DNA of 64,000 nt from Erythrobacter rubeus (GTDB lineage Bacteria > Pseudomonadota > Alphaproteobacteria > Sphingomonadales > Sphingomonadaceae): the NCBI RefSeq assembly GCF_014705715.1, contig NZ_JACXLC010000001.1, positions 2,720,334 to 2,784,333 of the forward strand, in the 5' to 3' direction. Every line of letters starts with the position of its first letter. The stretch's first letter is position 1. The notes under the pieces are model-generated. The model made no database searches, was not told the DNA's origin, and saw nothing but the letters and a program-made list of their open reading frames with translations. A program made the position numbers and the translations under genes. Shown piece by piece: positions 44,182-52,793 of the stretch.

Positions 44182-45162
44182 ATGGCTGAAACCGCCAAAG
44201 AGATAGACCGCGACAAGCTGCTCGACATCTATACCCGCACCATGAAGGTCAACCGCACGGACGAGAAGTTCCGTGAGCTGCTGATGCAGGGCAAGGTTGC
44301 TGTCATGTATTACTGCGTGCGCGGGCAGGAGCTGGTCTCTGCCGCAGCCATGGCTGCGCTTGAAGACGATGACTACGTCGTCTGCACATATCGCGGACAG
44401 GGCGAGCAGACGGCCAAGGGCATTCCGATCAAGAAGTGGTGGGGCGAATGCCTCGGCAAGGCGACCGGCACTTGCAAGGGCAAGGGCGGCACCATGCACA
44501 TCACAGATCCCGACACCGGCATCATGGTGACGACCGGCGTTGTCGGGAGCGGTATTCCCATCGCCAACGGGCTAGCCATGGCCAGCCAGAACAACGGCGA
44601 TGGGCGCGTGACGCTCGTCAGTTTCGGCGATGGCGCGGCCAATATCGGCGGCTTCCACGAAGCGATGAACATGGCCCAGCTGTACAAACTACCGGTCGTG
44701 TTCCTGTGCCAGAACAACCGCTATGGCGAGCACACTGCTTTTGCCGATCACACCGACAGCCCGAATATCGGAGAGCGGGCCGCTGGCTACGGCATGAAAG
44801 GGATCACGGTCGACGGCAATGACGTGAACCAGATATATCCGGCCATGGAAGAAGCCGTGGCGCACGCTCGCAGAGGCAAGGGGCCGGTTCTGGTCGAGGC
44901 CATGTGCTATCGCATGATGGGCCACTTCTTCGGTTCCGACTTCTCCTACATGCCAGAAGAACATCTCGCCGAGATGAAGGCGGAAGATCCACTGCCCAAG
45001 CTGCGCAAGGTCATGCTGGAACGCCAGTTTACCGAGGAGGAGCTCGACAAGATCGTTGCCGATATCGACGCCGAAATTGACGAGGCCGTGCAGCACGCGC
45101 TCGACGCGCCGCTGCCGGACACTGACGAGATTTACAAAGACGTGCTTGAGGAGACCGCCTGA
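44182..45162 (+). CDS. 2-oxoacid/acetoin dehydrogenase E1 alpha subunit
   Basis: Thiamine-pyrophosphate-dependent E1 alpha, 326 residues. The TPP motif GDGAANIGGFHEAMNMAQ ... NNRYGEHT is intact, with MHITDPDTGIM and GVVGSGIPIANGLA. It is closest in form to acetoin dehydrogenase AcoA and pyruvate dehydrogenase PdhA types; the substrate is not certain. AGGAAGG precedes the ATG. The stop overlaps the E1 beta start by one base. Confidence 0.9.
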   Translation: MAETAKEIDRDKLLDIYTRTMKVNRTDEKFRELLMQGKVAVMYYCVRGQELVSAAAMAALEDDDYVVCTYRGQGEQTAKGIPIKKWWGECLGKATGTCKGKGGTMHITDPDTGIMVTTGVVGSGIPIANGLAMASQNNGDGRVTLVSFGDGAANIGGFHEAMNMAQLYKLPVVFLCQNNRYGEHTAFADHTDSPNIGERAAGYGMKGITVDGNDVNQIYPAMEEAVAHARRGKGPVLVEAMCYRMMGHFFGSDFSYMPEEHLAEMKAEDPLPKLRKVMLERQFTEEELDKIVADIDAEIDEAVQHALDAPLPDTDEIYKDVLEETA

Positions 45163-46148
45163 TGGGCAAGATTACCATGACGCAGGCTCTCAACCTCGCC
45201 ATCGACGAGGCCATGGCCGAAGATGACGGGGTGTTTTGTCTCGGCGAAGACGTGTCCGCCAAGCAGGGCGGCGGTGTCTTCAAGGTTACATCCGGCCTGA
45301 CCGAAAAATATGGCGAGAACCGCATTCGCGCGACGCCGATTTCCGAAACCGCGATCATCGGCGCGGCAGTTGGCGCGGCGCTCGCCGGGCAGCGACCGAT
45401 CGCGGAAATCATGCTGATGAATTTTGTCGGCGTGTGCATGGACCAGATCGTCAACCACGCGGCCAAATTGCGTTTCATGTCGGGCGGGCAGACGCCGTGC
45501 CCGATCGTGATCCGCACGACCACGGGTGTCGGAGTCGGCTTCGGTGGCCAGCATTCCGACATGCTCGAGGCGTGGTTCGCCCACGTCGCGGGCATGCATG
45601 TGGTCACGCCGTCCAACGCTGCCGACGCGCGCGGCCTGATGCGTTCCGCCATCGATGCAAACGACCCGGTGGTCTTCATCGAAAACATCCTGTGCTACGG
45701 CCTCGAATCCGAAGATCCGGGCGAGGGCTACCGCGTGCCTCTCGGCAAAGCGGCTGTCGCGAAAGAGGGCTCGGACATCAGCCTCATCACCTATGGCCGC
45801 ACCGTGCTCGATGCGCTGGAGGTTGCCGGTGAGATGGAAAAAGAGGGCGTCAGCGTCGAGGTGATCGATCTGCGCACGATCGCGCCGTACGATGAGGAAA
45901 CCGTACTGGCGAGCGTCAACAAAACGGGGCGCGCGATCACCCTTCACGAAGCCGTTCGGCCCTTCGGCGTCGGTGCGGAAATCGCTGCGAATATCCAGGA
46001 AAAATGCTGGGACAAGCTGAAGGGCCCGGTGCGGCGCATCGGCGGTACATTCTCGGCGGTGCCGTTTGCATCGCATCTGGAGCAGGCGTGGATCCCGCAA
46101 AAGAGCGACATCGCCAACCAGATCAAAGCCTCGGTAGGAAAGGACTGA
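45162..46148 (+). CDS. 2-oxoacid/acetoin dehydrogenase E1 beta subunit
   Basis: A 328-residue partner of the preceding gene, AcoB/PdhB type: TMTQALNLAIDEAMAEDDGV, FCLGEDVSAKQGGGVFKVT, RIRATPISETAIIGAAVGAA and the C-terminal transketolase-like domain with EVIDLRTIAPYD. It is directly coupled to E1 alpha and followed after 3 bases by a lone lipoyl domain gene. Confidence 0.92.
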   Translation: MGKITMTQALNLAIDEAMAEDDGVFCLGEDVSAKQGGGVFKVTSGLTEKYGENRIRATPISETAIIGAAVGAALAGQRPIAEIMLMNFVGVCMDQIVNHAAKLRFMSGGQTPCPIVIRTTTGVGVGFGGQHSDMLEAWFAHVAGMHVVTPSNAADARGLMRSAIDANDPVVFIENILCYGLESEDPGEGYRVPLGKAAVAKEGSDISLITYGRTVLDALEVAGEMEKEGVSVEVIDLRTIAPYDEETVLASVNKTGRAITLHEAVRPFGVGAEIAANIQEKCWDKLKGPVRRIGGTFSAVPFASHLEQAWIPQKSDIANQIKASVGKD

Positions 46149-46151
46149 ACC

Positions 46152-46382
46152 TTGGCCGAAGAAATCCGCATTCCCAAGCTCGGCATGAGCGCGACCGAAG
46201 TGACCCTTTCCGAATGGATGTTCGGGGAAGGCGAGCAGGTGGCGAAGGGCGACATCATCTACACCGCCGAAACCGACAAGACGACGGTCGAGATCGAAGC
46301 GCAGGCGAGCGGCGCGATCCACCCGACCGGCGAAGAGGGGACCAAGTACAAGGTCGGCGATGTCATCGGTACGATTGGATAG
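46152..46382 (+). CDS. Free-standing lipoyl-domain protein
   Basis: A 76-residue single lipoyl domain with the target lysine at residue 43 in ETDKTTVEIEA. It would carry the acyl group from E1, but there is no E2 catalytic (acyltransferase) domain or E1/E3-binding segment: the gene ends after the lipoyl fold. It starts with TTG just after the E1 beta stop. It could be an E2 reduced to its swinging-arm domain, or part of a complex whose acyltransferase is encoded elsewhere. Confidence 0.9.
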   Translation: MAEEIRIPKLGMSATEVTLSEWMFGEGEQVAKGDIIYTAETDKTTVEIEAQASGAIHPTGEEGTKYKVGDVIGTIG

Positions 46383-46386
46383 ATGA

Positions 46387-46806
46387 ATGCCCTCGGGTAG
46401 CGACGCGGAAGGCCAGGAAGGGCGCACCCCTCGCGAAATTCAGGCTGCCGTCTACGCTGCGGCAGGGGCACGGGACTGGGCTAAAGTCGAGAGCCTGCTG
46501 CACGACGATTTCGTGCTTCATGAGGCCGATTGTTTGCCCTTCGCCGGGGAATGGCGCGGCAAAGACGCTTTGCAGCGCTGCGCCGCGGCGATGTACGGGA
46601 CTTGGGCCGAGGCCAAGGTCGACATTCACGACATCACCGGGGGCGACACGCATGCGGTGACGGTGCTCACCCTCACCATGACGCCCAAAGGCGGCGGCGA
46701 GACCTTCAGCCAGACCGTGTGCGAGATGGGCGAGTTTGCAGACGGCAAGATGAAGAGCCTGCGCATCCACTATTTCGACGCTGCCGAAGTCGCGCGGAAA
46801 GCCTGA
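46387..46806 (+). CDS. NTF2-like (SnoaL-type) protein
   Basis: A 139-residue protein with an NTF2-like cone fold: EIQAAVYAAAGARDWAKVE, a strand HDDFVLHEADCLPFAGEW, GGDTHAVTVLTL and a C-terminal LRIHYFDAAEVA. The limonene-epoxide-hydrolase residues are not preserved. It starts 4 bases after the lipoyl gene and ends the operon. No reaction can be assigned. Confidence 0.75.
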   Translation: MPSGSDAEGQEGRTPREIQAAVYAAAGARDWAKVESLLHDDFVLHEADCLPFAGEWRGKDALQRCAAAMYGTWAEAKVDIHDITGGDTHAVTVLTLTMTPKGGGETFSQTVCEMGEFADGKMKSLRIHYFDAAEVARKA

Positions 46807-46955
46807 CTTGCATCGCTTCAAAGTGCGTCAAATCCATTCAAACCGCTAAGGGCTTGCGTATGGGAAGTTCGTGGCCATAAGGCGCGATGGCCGAATTGAG
46901 ATGGAAGTCGGACTGGCGGCTTTTCCGATCAGACCGGCAATAAGTTACCGCTTTC

Positions 46956-48077
46956 TCAGCGTCCCTGTGTCACCGGCGCGATAGGGCGAAACCGGATGAG
47001 ATAATAGGGTTCACTCGGTTCTGTCATTTTGCCGCCATTGAGCGGAGGCGCGTTATTGAGCCGATTAACAGTCGCATAAATGTAGCCGTCCGGTCCTGTA
47101 CTCATACCGTCGGGCCATTCAATTCGGCGATCTACGATCAGAGTTTCATAGCTGCCATCGGGTCGAGTTATACCAATGGCGTTCCCGCCGCCGTCGGTAA
47201 CGTACACATTACCAGCGTTGTCTATCGTGATGCCGTCTGAAGGCGACTTGTCACCGTACCGCTCGACAGCCGCTTCGATAGCGTCGGCGGAAGAGTTTCT
47301 GTCCGCGAGCAAACCTGCCGGTACTCGATAAACAGACAATCCGTTCATCGAGCCGAAATACACCCATTCTCCGTCGGGAGAGATCGTAATCGGGTTGAGC
47401 TTCGTTCTTACCGGTTCGCCATCTGGATCGGTCAGCACCTCACCACGAACGACGAAATCGACGTCATCTGCGTCAGCGACCGGGCTTCCATCGAGCCAAC
47501 GCCACCCTTCTCCGGTTTCCAGGTCAACCACGCCGATACGACCGGCTATGTCCGCCAAATATACAACTCCGCGCTCTTCATCGATAGCGAGATCGTTGTG
47601 AAACGAACCTTCGATCGAAGCAGCGGCCGGCACATCCAAAAAAGCGGCCATCTCGTCCGAACGGGAATCCCAACCCACGAGACGCGCTTTCGTTGGATCA
47701 CCTCCGCCATTGTCCAGAAGCCAGATTACCCCGTTGCTGTCCGAACGAAGACCCAGAACCGCAGTCAAGCCGACATCTGCAGTGCCGTCCTCCCCGCGCG
47801 GTCCAGACCATTGCTCGTTAGGAAAAGGAGTAGTGCTCCCGTCAGGTAGCAGCTCCATCACGCGGAACTGAGGATCATAAAACTGATGCATCGAAAGAAA
47901 GATGCGACCATCGGGAGAGACCGTTACGTTGCCCGGTCCGTCCTCGAACTCTGCGACAATTTCAATAACGCGGTCAGAGCCAGCATCCTGTGCAGCACCG
48001 GGTGCCGAGATAACTAATGTTGACATGCTGGCGACAATTAGCGCCGCAGCAAAGGCGAAACGATTCAAAAAACGCAC
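46956..48077 (-). CDS. Exported Yellow/MRJP-like beta-propeller protein
   Basis: A 373-residue protein with a signal peptide (residues about 1-30, ending PGAAQ) and a six-bladed propeller in the style of major royal jelly/Yellow proteins: SPDGRIFLSMHQFYDP, HNDLAIDEERGVVYLAD, DSYETLI-type blade ends and EWPDGMSTGPDGYIYATVNR. Function unknown; some relatives are lactonases or dopachrome-linked. A GTG at 48077 with GGAG upstream is preferred to a GTG at 48101. Sampled lines of this gene look more AT-rich than neighbouring genes, consistent with transfer. Confidence 0.8.
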   Translation of the reverse strand: MRFLNRFAFAAALIVASMSTLVISAPGAAQDAGSDRVIEIVAEFEDGPGNVTVSPDGRIFLSMHQFYDPQFRVMELLPDGSTTPFPNEQWSGPRGEDGTADVGLTAVLGLRSDSNGVIWLLDNGGGDPTKARLVGWDSRSDEMAAFLDVPAAASIEGSFHNDLAIDEERGVVYLADIAGRIGVVDLETGEGWRWLDGSPVADADDVDFVVRGEVLTDPDGEPVRTKLNPITISPDGEWVYFGSMNGLSVYRVPAGLLADRNSSADAIEAAVERYGDKSPSDGITIDNAGNVYVTDGGGNAIGITRPDGSYETLIVDRRIEWPDGMSTGPDGYIYATVNRLNNAPPLNGGKMTEPSEPYYLIRFRPIAPVTQGR

Positions 48078-48403
48078 AGGTCTCTCCGTTTGATCGGGCA
48101 CCCCTTCTTAGTACCACCCGTGCTCCAAAGTGTTCCGACCGTCTCTGGCAACATCCTCCTCAGACTGGCTTATCCCCGATGGAGGCCGGACGTAGACATC
48201 GTGCCCACCCTCTCGCGGATCGGTTTTCCGGCCGATGCGTCCAATCGCTACAGCGTCTGCCCGTCATCGAGCACGAAATCGCTGCCCGTCACGAATTCCG
48301 CCGCATCCGAGCATAGGAAAAATGGTGGCCATAGCGTGCGACGGCTGCATCGGAGCGCGGAGCGGACAGTCGTGTTTTGATCGCAATCATGCAGGGCCGC
48401 ATT
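48078..48403. other. Intergenic stretch with an SDR gene-end fragment
   Basis: A 326-base gap between the Yellow-like gene and the alpha/beta-hydrolase gene. Apart from the 80-base repeat copy at 48240-48319, nothing is recognisable: no open frame with a start and ribosome site, no terminator hairpin of note. Confidence 0.7.
48240..48319 (-). pseudogene. 3'-end remnant of an SDR gene (direct repeat copy A)
   Basis: On the minus strand this 80-base segment encodes FLCSDAAEFVTGSDFVLDDG, then QTL and a stop, i.e. the last residues of an SDR. It matches 49854-49933 (end of the SDR gene at 49862-50614) at 77 of 80 positions, including 8 bases beyond the stop codon. Of the three differences two are synonymous and one is Ala/Ser, a pattern of selection before truncation. 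Upstream the homology ends, so the gene is broken. Confidence 0.85.
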
Positions 48404-49711
48404 CTACCTGTCTTCGACAAGCACAGACCGACCGTAGTGTGAGCCAGGACGGCCTTTTACGTAGTCTGCTATCAGATCATAATATCCTGACGTGACGCGG
48501 CGGAGTTGCCGCGTTCCATCGGGTTCTTGGTCGAACTCCCGCATACCGTGATCAGTATCGGGGAACATGTAGATGGAAATATCGCTTCCTTCATCGCGGA
48601 GCGTTTGGAGTCGATTGATTGTGAGGCCAATTGGAGCTTCGCGGTCCTCGCCAGCGAGAACCCAGAGCTGAGGCACGTCAACTTCTCGAAGTACGTTTAT
48701 CGGGTTCAAAGACCAGTCGATATCGAGATCATTGAACTGCGGCACGCCGCGTTCTCGCAGCTCGTCCGTCGACGTATTGAGCAAAACTCCGGTGTAACTG
48801 CCCCGGATTACAGGAAACCATGCTTCGGATGAATATTTGCGCTGGAACTCGGCTAGTTCGTCCAGTCCAGAGGTATAATCCGACGAGGCAACGCGCGCAG
48901 TCACATCTGTGATCTTCCGCGCAATTCTCAGCACATCAGAACTGTAGCCTGCGTCGCTGAGTTCCCTCTGAACTTGGTCGGCGTCTTCCTCTCGAATATC
49001 TGCGACCAAGCCATAACCGATTGCAATAAAATCCGCTTGCGCCTGTTCAGCGGCAAGTGGCGCGATCCACCCGCCCTGGCTCAGGCCAACCAGGCCGAAA
49101 CGACCAAATCCGCCCTGCGCCAACCGCTTTGCTTCGTTCGCTGCCGCGACCAGATCGCCTGCAAGACGCGGGAAGTTCTGCGAATACTTCCCTTCAGACT
49201 GCCCGGTGCCTCGCTTGTCATAAACAAACACCGAGATACCTCTTCCAACCATCTGGTACGGGTCGCGCACGCTCCCGATCCACCCTGTCGGCTCCGACCC
49301 GTGTGCATAAACAACTAAAGGCGTCTGCTCGCCCGCGTCGTTCGGTTCAAGAAGCCGACCAGCCAGCTTCGCATCACCGGAAGTGAAACGCGTGTCCTGC
49401 TCTCGAATGGGGATCTCATTCCATACATGCCGTTGATCAACCAGTACCGAGTTTTTCCCGCATTCCAGCAACGCTCTGTCCAACGTGGCGTCACCGATCA
49501 CGCCGTCGCTGAAAGAATACTGATAGCCTTTTGCAGATTGAGTGATTGCAACGAAGTCGCCTGTGCCATCGCCATAAATCCCGACTGCGCAGTCCGCAGG
49601 AGAAAATGAAGCTGCGGAACCAGCGGCCTCGGCATTTCGGATATCAGTTTGTGGTGCTGTGCAGGCTGCGAGGCTTAGAAAGCCTACCACGAGGATTGGT
49701 CGAGGTGTCAT
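48404..49711 (-). CDS. Lipoprotein alpha/beta-hydrolase
   Basis: A 435-residue envelope lipoprotein: signal peptide with lipobox LAAC, then an alpha/beta-hydrolase domain with the nucleophile elbow GLSQGGW, an oxyanion region YAHGSEPTGW and the catalytic histidine in PDTDHGMREF. It resembles S9/S15-like or prolyl-oligopeptidase-related hydrolases of the X-Pro dipeptidyl type; the substrate is unknown. The gene lies between the two copies of the 80-base direct repeat and has lower GC in sampled lines than neighbouring genes. Confidence 0.83.
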   Translation of the reverse strand: MTPRPILVVGFLSLAACTAPQTDIRNAEAAGSAASFSPADCAVGIYGDGTGDFVAITQSAKGYQYSFSDGVIGDATLDRALLECGKNSVLVDQRHVWNEIPIREQDTRFTSGDAKLAGRLLEPNDAGEQTPLVVYAHGSEPTGWIGSVRDPYQMVGRGISVFVYDKRGTGQSEGKYSQNFPRLAGDLVAAANEAKRLAQGGFGRFGLVGLSQGGWIAPLAAEQAQADFIAIGYGLVADIREEDADQVQRELSDAGYSSDVLRIARKITDVTARVASSDYTSGLDELAEFQRKYSSEAWFPVIRGSYTGVLLNTSTDELRERGVPQFNDLDIDWSLNPINVLREVDVPQLWVLAGEDREAPIGLTINRLQTLRDEGSDISIYMFPDTDHGMREFDQEPDGTRQLRRVTSGYYDLIADYVKGRPGSHYGRSVLVEDR

Positions 49712-49853
49712 ACTTATATGATACACCTAGCTCACCGCCGCGCAATACAGAATAGCTGCGATCGAGGATTGTCGGATCGAGCGCAGGCTTCAGCAGCAAG
49801 ATCGGAACGGATGTCTTGCCTGCCTACCGCCGCCTTGCTGCAGGCCTTGCGTG

Positions 49854-49933
49854 TCCAATCGCTACAGCGTCTGCCCGTCATCGAGCACAAAATCGCTGCC
49901 CGTCACGAATTCCGCCGAATCCGAGCACAGGAA
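49854..49933. repeat. 80-base direct repeat, copy B
   Basis: Copy inside the 3' end of the intact SDR gene at 49862-50614 and its downstream 8 bases; copy A is at 48240-48319 in the same orientation. 77 of 80 bases agree. The repeats enclose 1.53 kb with the alpha/beta-hydrolase gene. Confidence 0.92.
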
Positions 49934-50614
49934 CAGCAGCGGGCCGTCCAGCCCTTCTTCGCCCATAAGGCGGCGTTTGGGGAAGCGGGCGATTTGCTTC
50001 TTGCCGGGTTCGGTATCGAACCACTCATCGTTAATCGCCGTGCGAATGTAGCCGGGGGAGATCGTGTTCACGCAGATCCCTGCGCGCGCCCATTCCCTTG
50101 CCATGCTGCGCGCGGCTTGCACAACACCTGCCTTGCTCGCGGAATAGGCCACGAGCCCGGGCGAGGGCTCGAACGCGGTGATCGAGGCGATCATGACGAT
50201 CCGGCCTTTGGTCACCCCCGCGGCGATCATCCGCTTCGCCCCTTCGCGAGCGGTGAGTATCGCACCCTTGAGGTTGATCGCCAGCGTGCGCTCGATCTCC
50301 TCCTCGGGCATGTCGGTGGCCATGCCCGCGCCGTCGATCCCGGCATTGGCAATAACGGTGTCGACCGTTCCGAAGGCTCGCTCCGCTGCGTCGAAACCGG
50401 CGACAATGTCCGCCTCGCGCGCGACATCCATTTCAACCGCGGCGGCATTCTCGCCGATTTCCGACGCCAAGGCCTCGAGCCGACGCTTGCGCCGCGCGCC
50501 CAGCGCGACATTGGCGCCGTTTGCAGCGACGATGCGCGCAAAGCGCGACCCGAGCCCCGAAGACGCGCCAGTAATCAGCGCGGTGCGCCCCGATAGATCG
50601 ACAGAAATGCTCAT
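49862..50614 (-). CDS. SDR family oxidoreductase
   Basis: A 250-residue classical SDR with TGASSGLGSRFAR at about 15-27, NAG (IANAGID), the catalytic serine in IASITA and the YSASK dyad. NTISPGYIRTAI and a C-terminal FVTGSDFVLDDGQTL complete it. It starts 9 bases after the Rieske oxygenase gene stop, in one operon, so it probably oxidises the hydroxylated or diol product of that oxygenase or another alcohol in the same degradation pathway. Confidence 0.9.
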   Translation of the reverse strand: MSISVDLSGRTALITGASSGLGSRFARIVAANGANVALGARRKRRLEALASEIGENAAAVEMDVAREADIVAGFDAAERAFGTVDTVIANAGIDGAGMATDMPEEEIERTLAINLKGAILTAREGAKRMIAAGVTKGRIVMIASITAFEPSPGLVAYSASKAGVVQAARSMAREWARAGICVNTISPGYIRTAINDEWFDTEPGKKQIARFPKRRLMGEEGLDGPLLFLCSDSAEFVTGSDFVLDDGQTL

Positions 50615-50623
50615 CGCAGGAGC

Positions 50624-52051
50624 CTATGCCGTCTTGGGCAGCTCGCCGTCGATATATTTTTTCAGCGTGGTCTGGAAATGACGCACCCGGCTATCCTGAT
50701 AATGGCCAAGCTCCATCATGCCCTCTTTCATCGTCTTCATGCCGGTCTGTACATGCGGCAGGTTGGACATGTCCTGATCGAAGACGTTGGCGAGCTGCGG
50801 GCCCATTACGTCTGCGGCCCATGAGAAGGGTTCATCGTCAGGGATGTACGTCATCTCGACCGCGCGCGGGCGCTCCTCACCCTTGGGTGTCGGGAACAAC
50901 AGGCGGATTTCCATGATGCACCAATCGGGCGTGTCACCAGGAAGCCAGCGATAGACGAGCGTTGGCAGAAACCCGATCCAAGGCGCGAAATTCGGGAAGA
51001 TATTATAGGTGAAATTATCGAGGATCTCGCTGTCCGAGGCGTCCGAATAATCGTAGCCATACTGTTCGGCGAAACCCTGCCGCCCCGCTTCGGCCAGCAC
51101 CTTGCGCGCACCCAGCGGATCGGCGGCGTCGTACCCCTCGACCGGCTCGTCGCTCGCGGCGAAGCGGCGATTGGTGTCGGCATCCGCACCGCCGGAAAAC
51201 TCGTTCATTTTTTCCAAAACGTAGTCGGAATCCTTGCCCTTCATATGCGGGCTGAGAACACCTGACGGCGTAATGGCGCGATTAAAGTGGTCGCCGATGT
51301 GATCGTAGCGCGTGTTGGCATCACCCAGGAACGGGAGCAGTTGCGGGTGCGTGGTGATCGAATGCCAGGCTTCCATGAAGGCTTCGGCAGTGGCTTTCCA
51401 GTTCGCAGGAATCTTCTTCTGCACCCACATGCCGGTGTAGCGATTTTCGAAATCGTAGCGTTCGTAATGCTCCGCTGCCGGGCCCAGCCAGGTCTTGAAA
51501 TCGGCGAGGTCGTGGTTCTCCGTGACCATGACGAAGCCCTGCCATAGCTCCACCCGCGCCTCTGGCAGGCACATGTTCTTGTCCTTGAGGTGCTTGAAAT
51601 CCCATTCGGACGGAATCTCCTTGAGCGTCCCGTCATTGCGCCATGTGAAGCCGTGGAACGGGCAGCGCAGCTGGATCGAATTGCCGCCTTCGGTGCGCAG
51701 TTTGCGTCCGCGATGCAGACAGGCGTTGTAGAAGGCTTTGATCCCGCCATCCTTCTGCCGGATCAGCAGGAAGCTCTTGCCCGCGATCTCGTAGACAACC
51801 GTATCGCCGGGATCGGGCATTTCGTCTTCGCGTGCGGCAAACATCCAAACATTCGGCCACAGCTTTTCCCGCTCGAGCGCGGCGAATTCTTCACTGATAT
51901 AGGGCTCAACCGGGAGCGGATCGTTCGGCATTTCCGCAACCGTCTCTTCGAAGAGGTAATCGGGCGGTGTCCGCGTGTCTCCTTCGAGCATTTCGGTGTA
52001 GCTCATGCCGGGGCAGCGATCTTCCGCGCTGAATTTCTTGATCTCGTTCAT
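50624..52051 (-). CDS. Rieske non-heme iron oxygenase alpha subunit
   Basis: Aromatic-ring-hydroxylating-type oxygenase, 475 residues. The N-terminal Rieske [2Fe-2S] domain has CLHRGRKL and CPFHGFTW (Cys-x-His and Cys-x2-His). The catalytic domain has the iron ligands in FMEAWHSITTHPQ and an acidic ligand near FDQDMSNLPHVQ. No ferredoxin or reductase is encoded nearby, so electrons come from unlinked partners. It is probably the hydroxylase of the local catabolic locus; ring versus side-chain target is unknown. Confidence 0.92.
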   Translation of the reverse strand: MNEIKKFSAEDRCPGMSYTEMLEGDTRTPPDYLFEETVAEMPNDPLPVEPYISEEFAALEREKLWPNVWMFAAREDEMPDPGDTVVYEIAGKSFLLIRQKDGGIKAFYNACLHRGRKLRTEGGNSIQLRCPFHGFTWRNDGTLKEIPSEWDFKHLKDKNMCLPEARVELWQGFVMVTENHDLADFKTWLGPAAEHYERYDFENRYTGMWVQKKIPANWKATAEAFMEAWHSITTHPQLLPFLGDANTRYDHIGDHFNRAITPSGVLSPHMKGKDSDYVLEKMNEFSGGADADTNRRFAASDEPVEGYDAADPLGARKVLAEAGRQGFAEQYGYDYSDASDSEILDNFTYNIFPNFAPWIGFLPTLVYRWLPGDTPDWCIMEIRLLFPTPKGEERPRAVEMTYIPDDEPFSWAADVMGPQLANVFDQDMSNLPHVQTGMKTMKEGMMELGHYQDSRVRHFQTTLKKYIDGELPKTA

Positions 52052-52156
52052 GGGAGTCCTCTTTCGAGCCCTTTCCTCGCACTTTGTGCAGTGTTCGCGC
52101 CCTAGAATATCACACAGATTGCCGCCGTGGTCACACTATCGGATTGGAGAGGATGC

Positions 52157-52690
52157 ATGGCCCGGAAGAACGGGATCGCAGAGCTGGGCGAGGTGATGCA
52201 GCTCGCATTCGTGCCACCGGATTTCATGGCGGCGGTGAAACATTGGACCGAGATCATGGGCGTTGGTCCGTTCTTCCTGATGGAAGGGATTCACCTAGAA
52301 GACATGCGGTACAAGGGGCAGCCGACCGAGGCGGTGTTCGACCTGGCGCTCGCCTATTGGGGCGATGTCCAGATCGAGCTGATCCGGCCGCGCGACAACC
52401 ATCCATCGATCTATTCAGGAGAATACGCGGAGGTCGGCGGCGGCCTGCACCATGTCTGCATTCTCGTCGACGATATCGAAGAGGCATACGATGTCTGCCG
52501 CGAACAGGGCGCTAAAATCGTCATCGAGGGGTCGCTCGGCGACAGTCAGGTCATCTATGTCGATCCCGGATCTGGACCAGGCGGGCTGGTCGAAATCCTG
52601 CAACAGGGCGAAGGCGGTCCCGGCCTCTTCGCGATGATCAAGGATGCGGGCAAGGACTGGGACGGCAGCGATCCGCTGAGAAGTCTTTGA
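52157..52690 (+). CDS. VOC (glyoxalase/extradiol dioxygenase fold) protein
   Basis: A 177-residue protein with two beta-alpha-beta-beta-beta modules: LAFVPPDFMAAVKHWTEIMG and LHHVCILVDDIEEAYDVCRE. Possible metal ligands are His in GGLHHV and Glu in GGLVEIL, but the usual first histidine is Gln (MQLAF). It may be an isomerase, epimerase or lyase. It is divergent to the Rieske gene, sharing a 105-base promoter region, and convergent to the LuxR gene. Confidence 0.82.
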   Translation: MARKNGIAELGEVMQLAFVPPDFMAAVKHWTEIMGVGPFFLMEGIHLEDMRYKGQPTEAVFDLALAYWGDVQIELIRPRDNHPSIYSGEYAEVGGGLHHVCILVDDIEEAYDVCREQGAKIVIEGSLGDSQVIYVDPGSGPGGLVEILQQGEGGPGLFAMIKDAGKDWDGSDPLRSL

Positions 52691-52793
52691 TTTGCGAACG
52701 CTCATTCGGGCGATCGTCTACGGCGCTGCTCCTTAGCCAGGCCATCAGTAATGCGATTGGTCGACACCGCGGGCGCGGCTAACCTACAAAAAT

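Noticed and set aside
45132..46427. 431-residue minus-strand frame
   Set aside because: Antisense shadow of the E1 beta and lipoyl genes.
48240..49933. Insertion sequence or integron-like element flanked by the direct repeat
   Set aside because: No transposase, integrase, terminal inverted repeats or tRNA end is present; the repeat is an SDR gene end.
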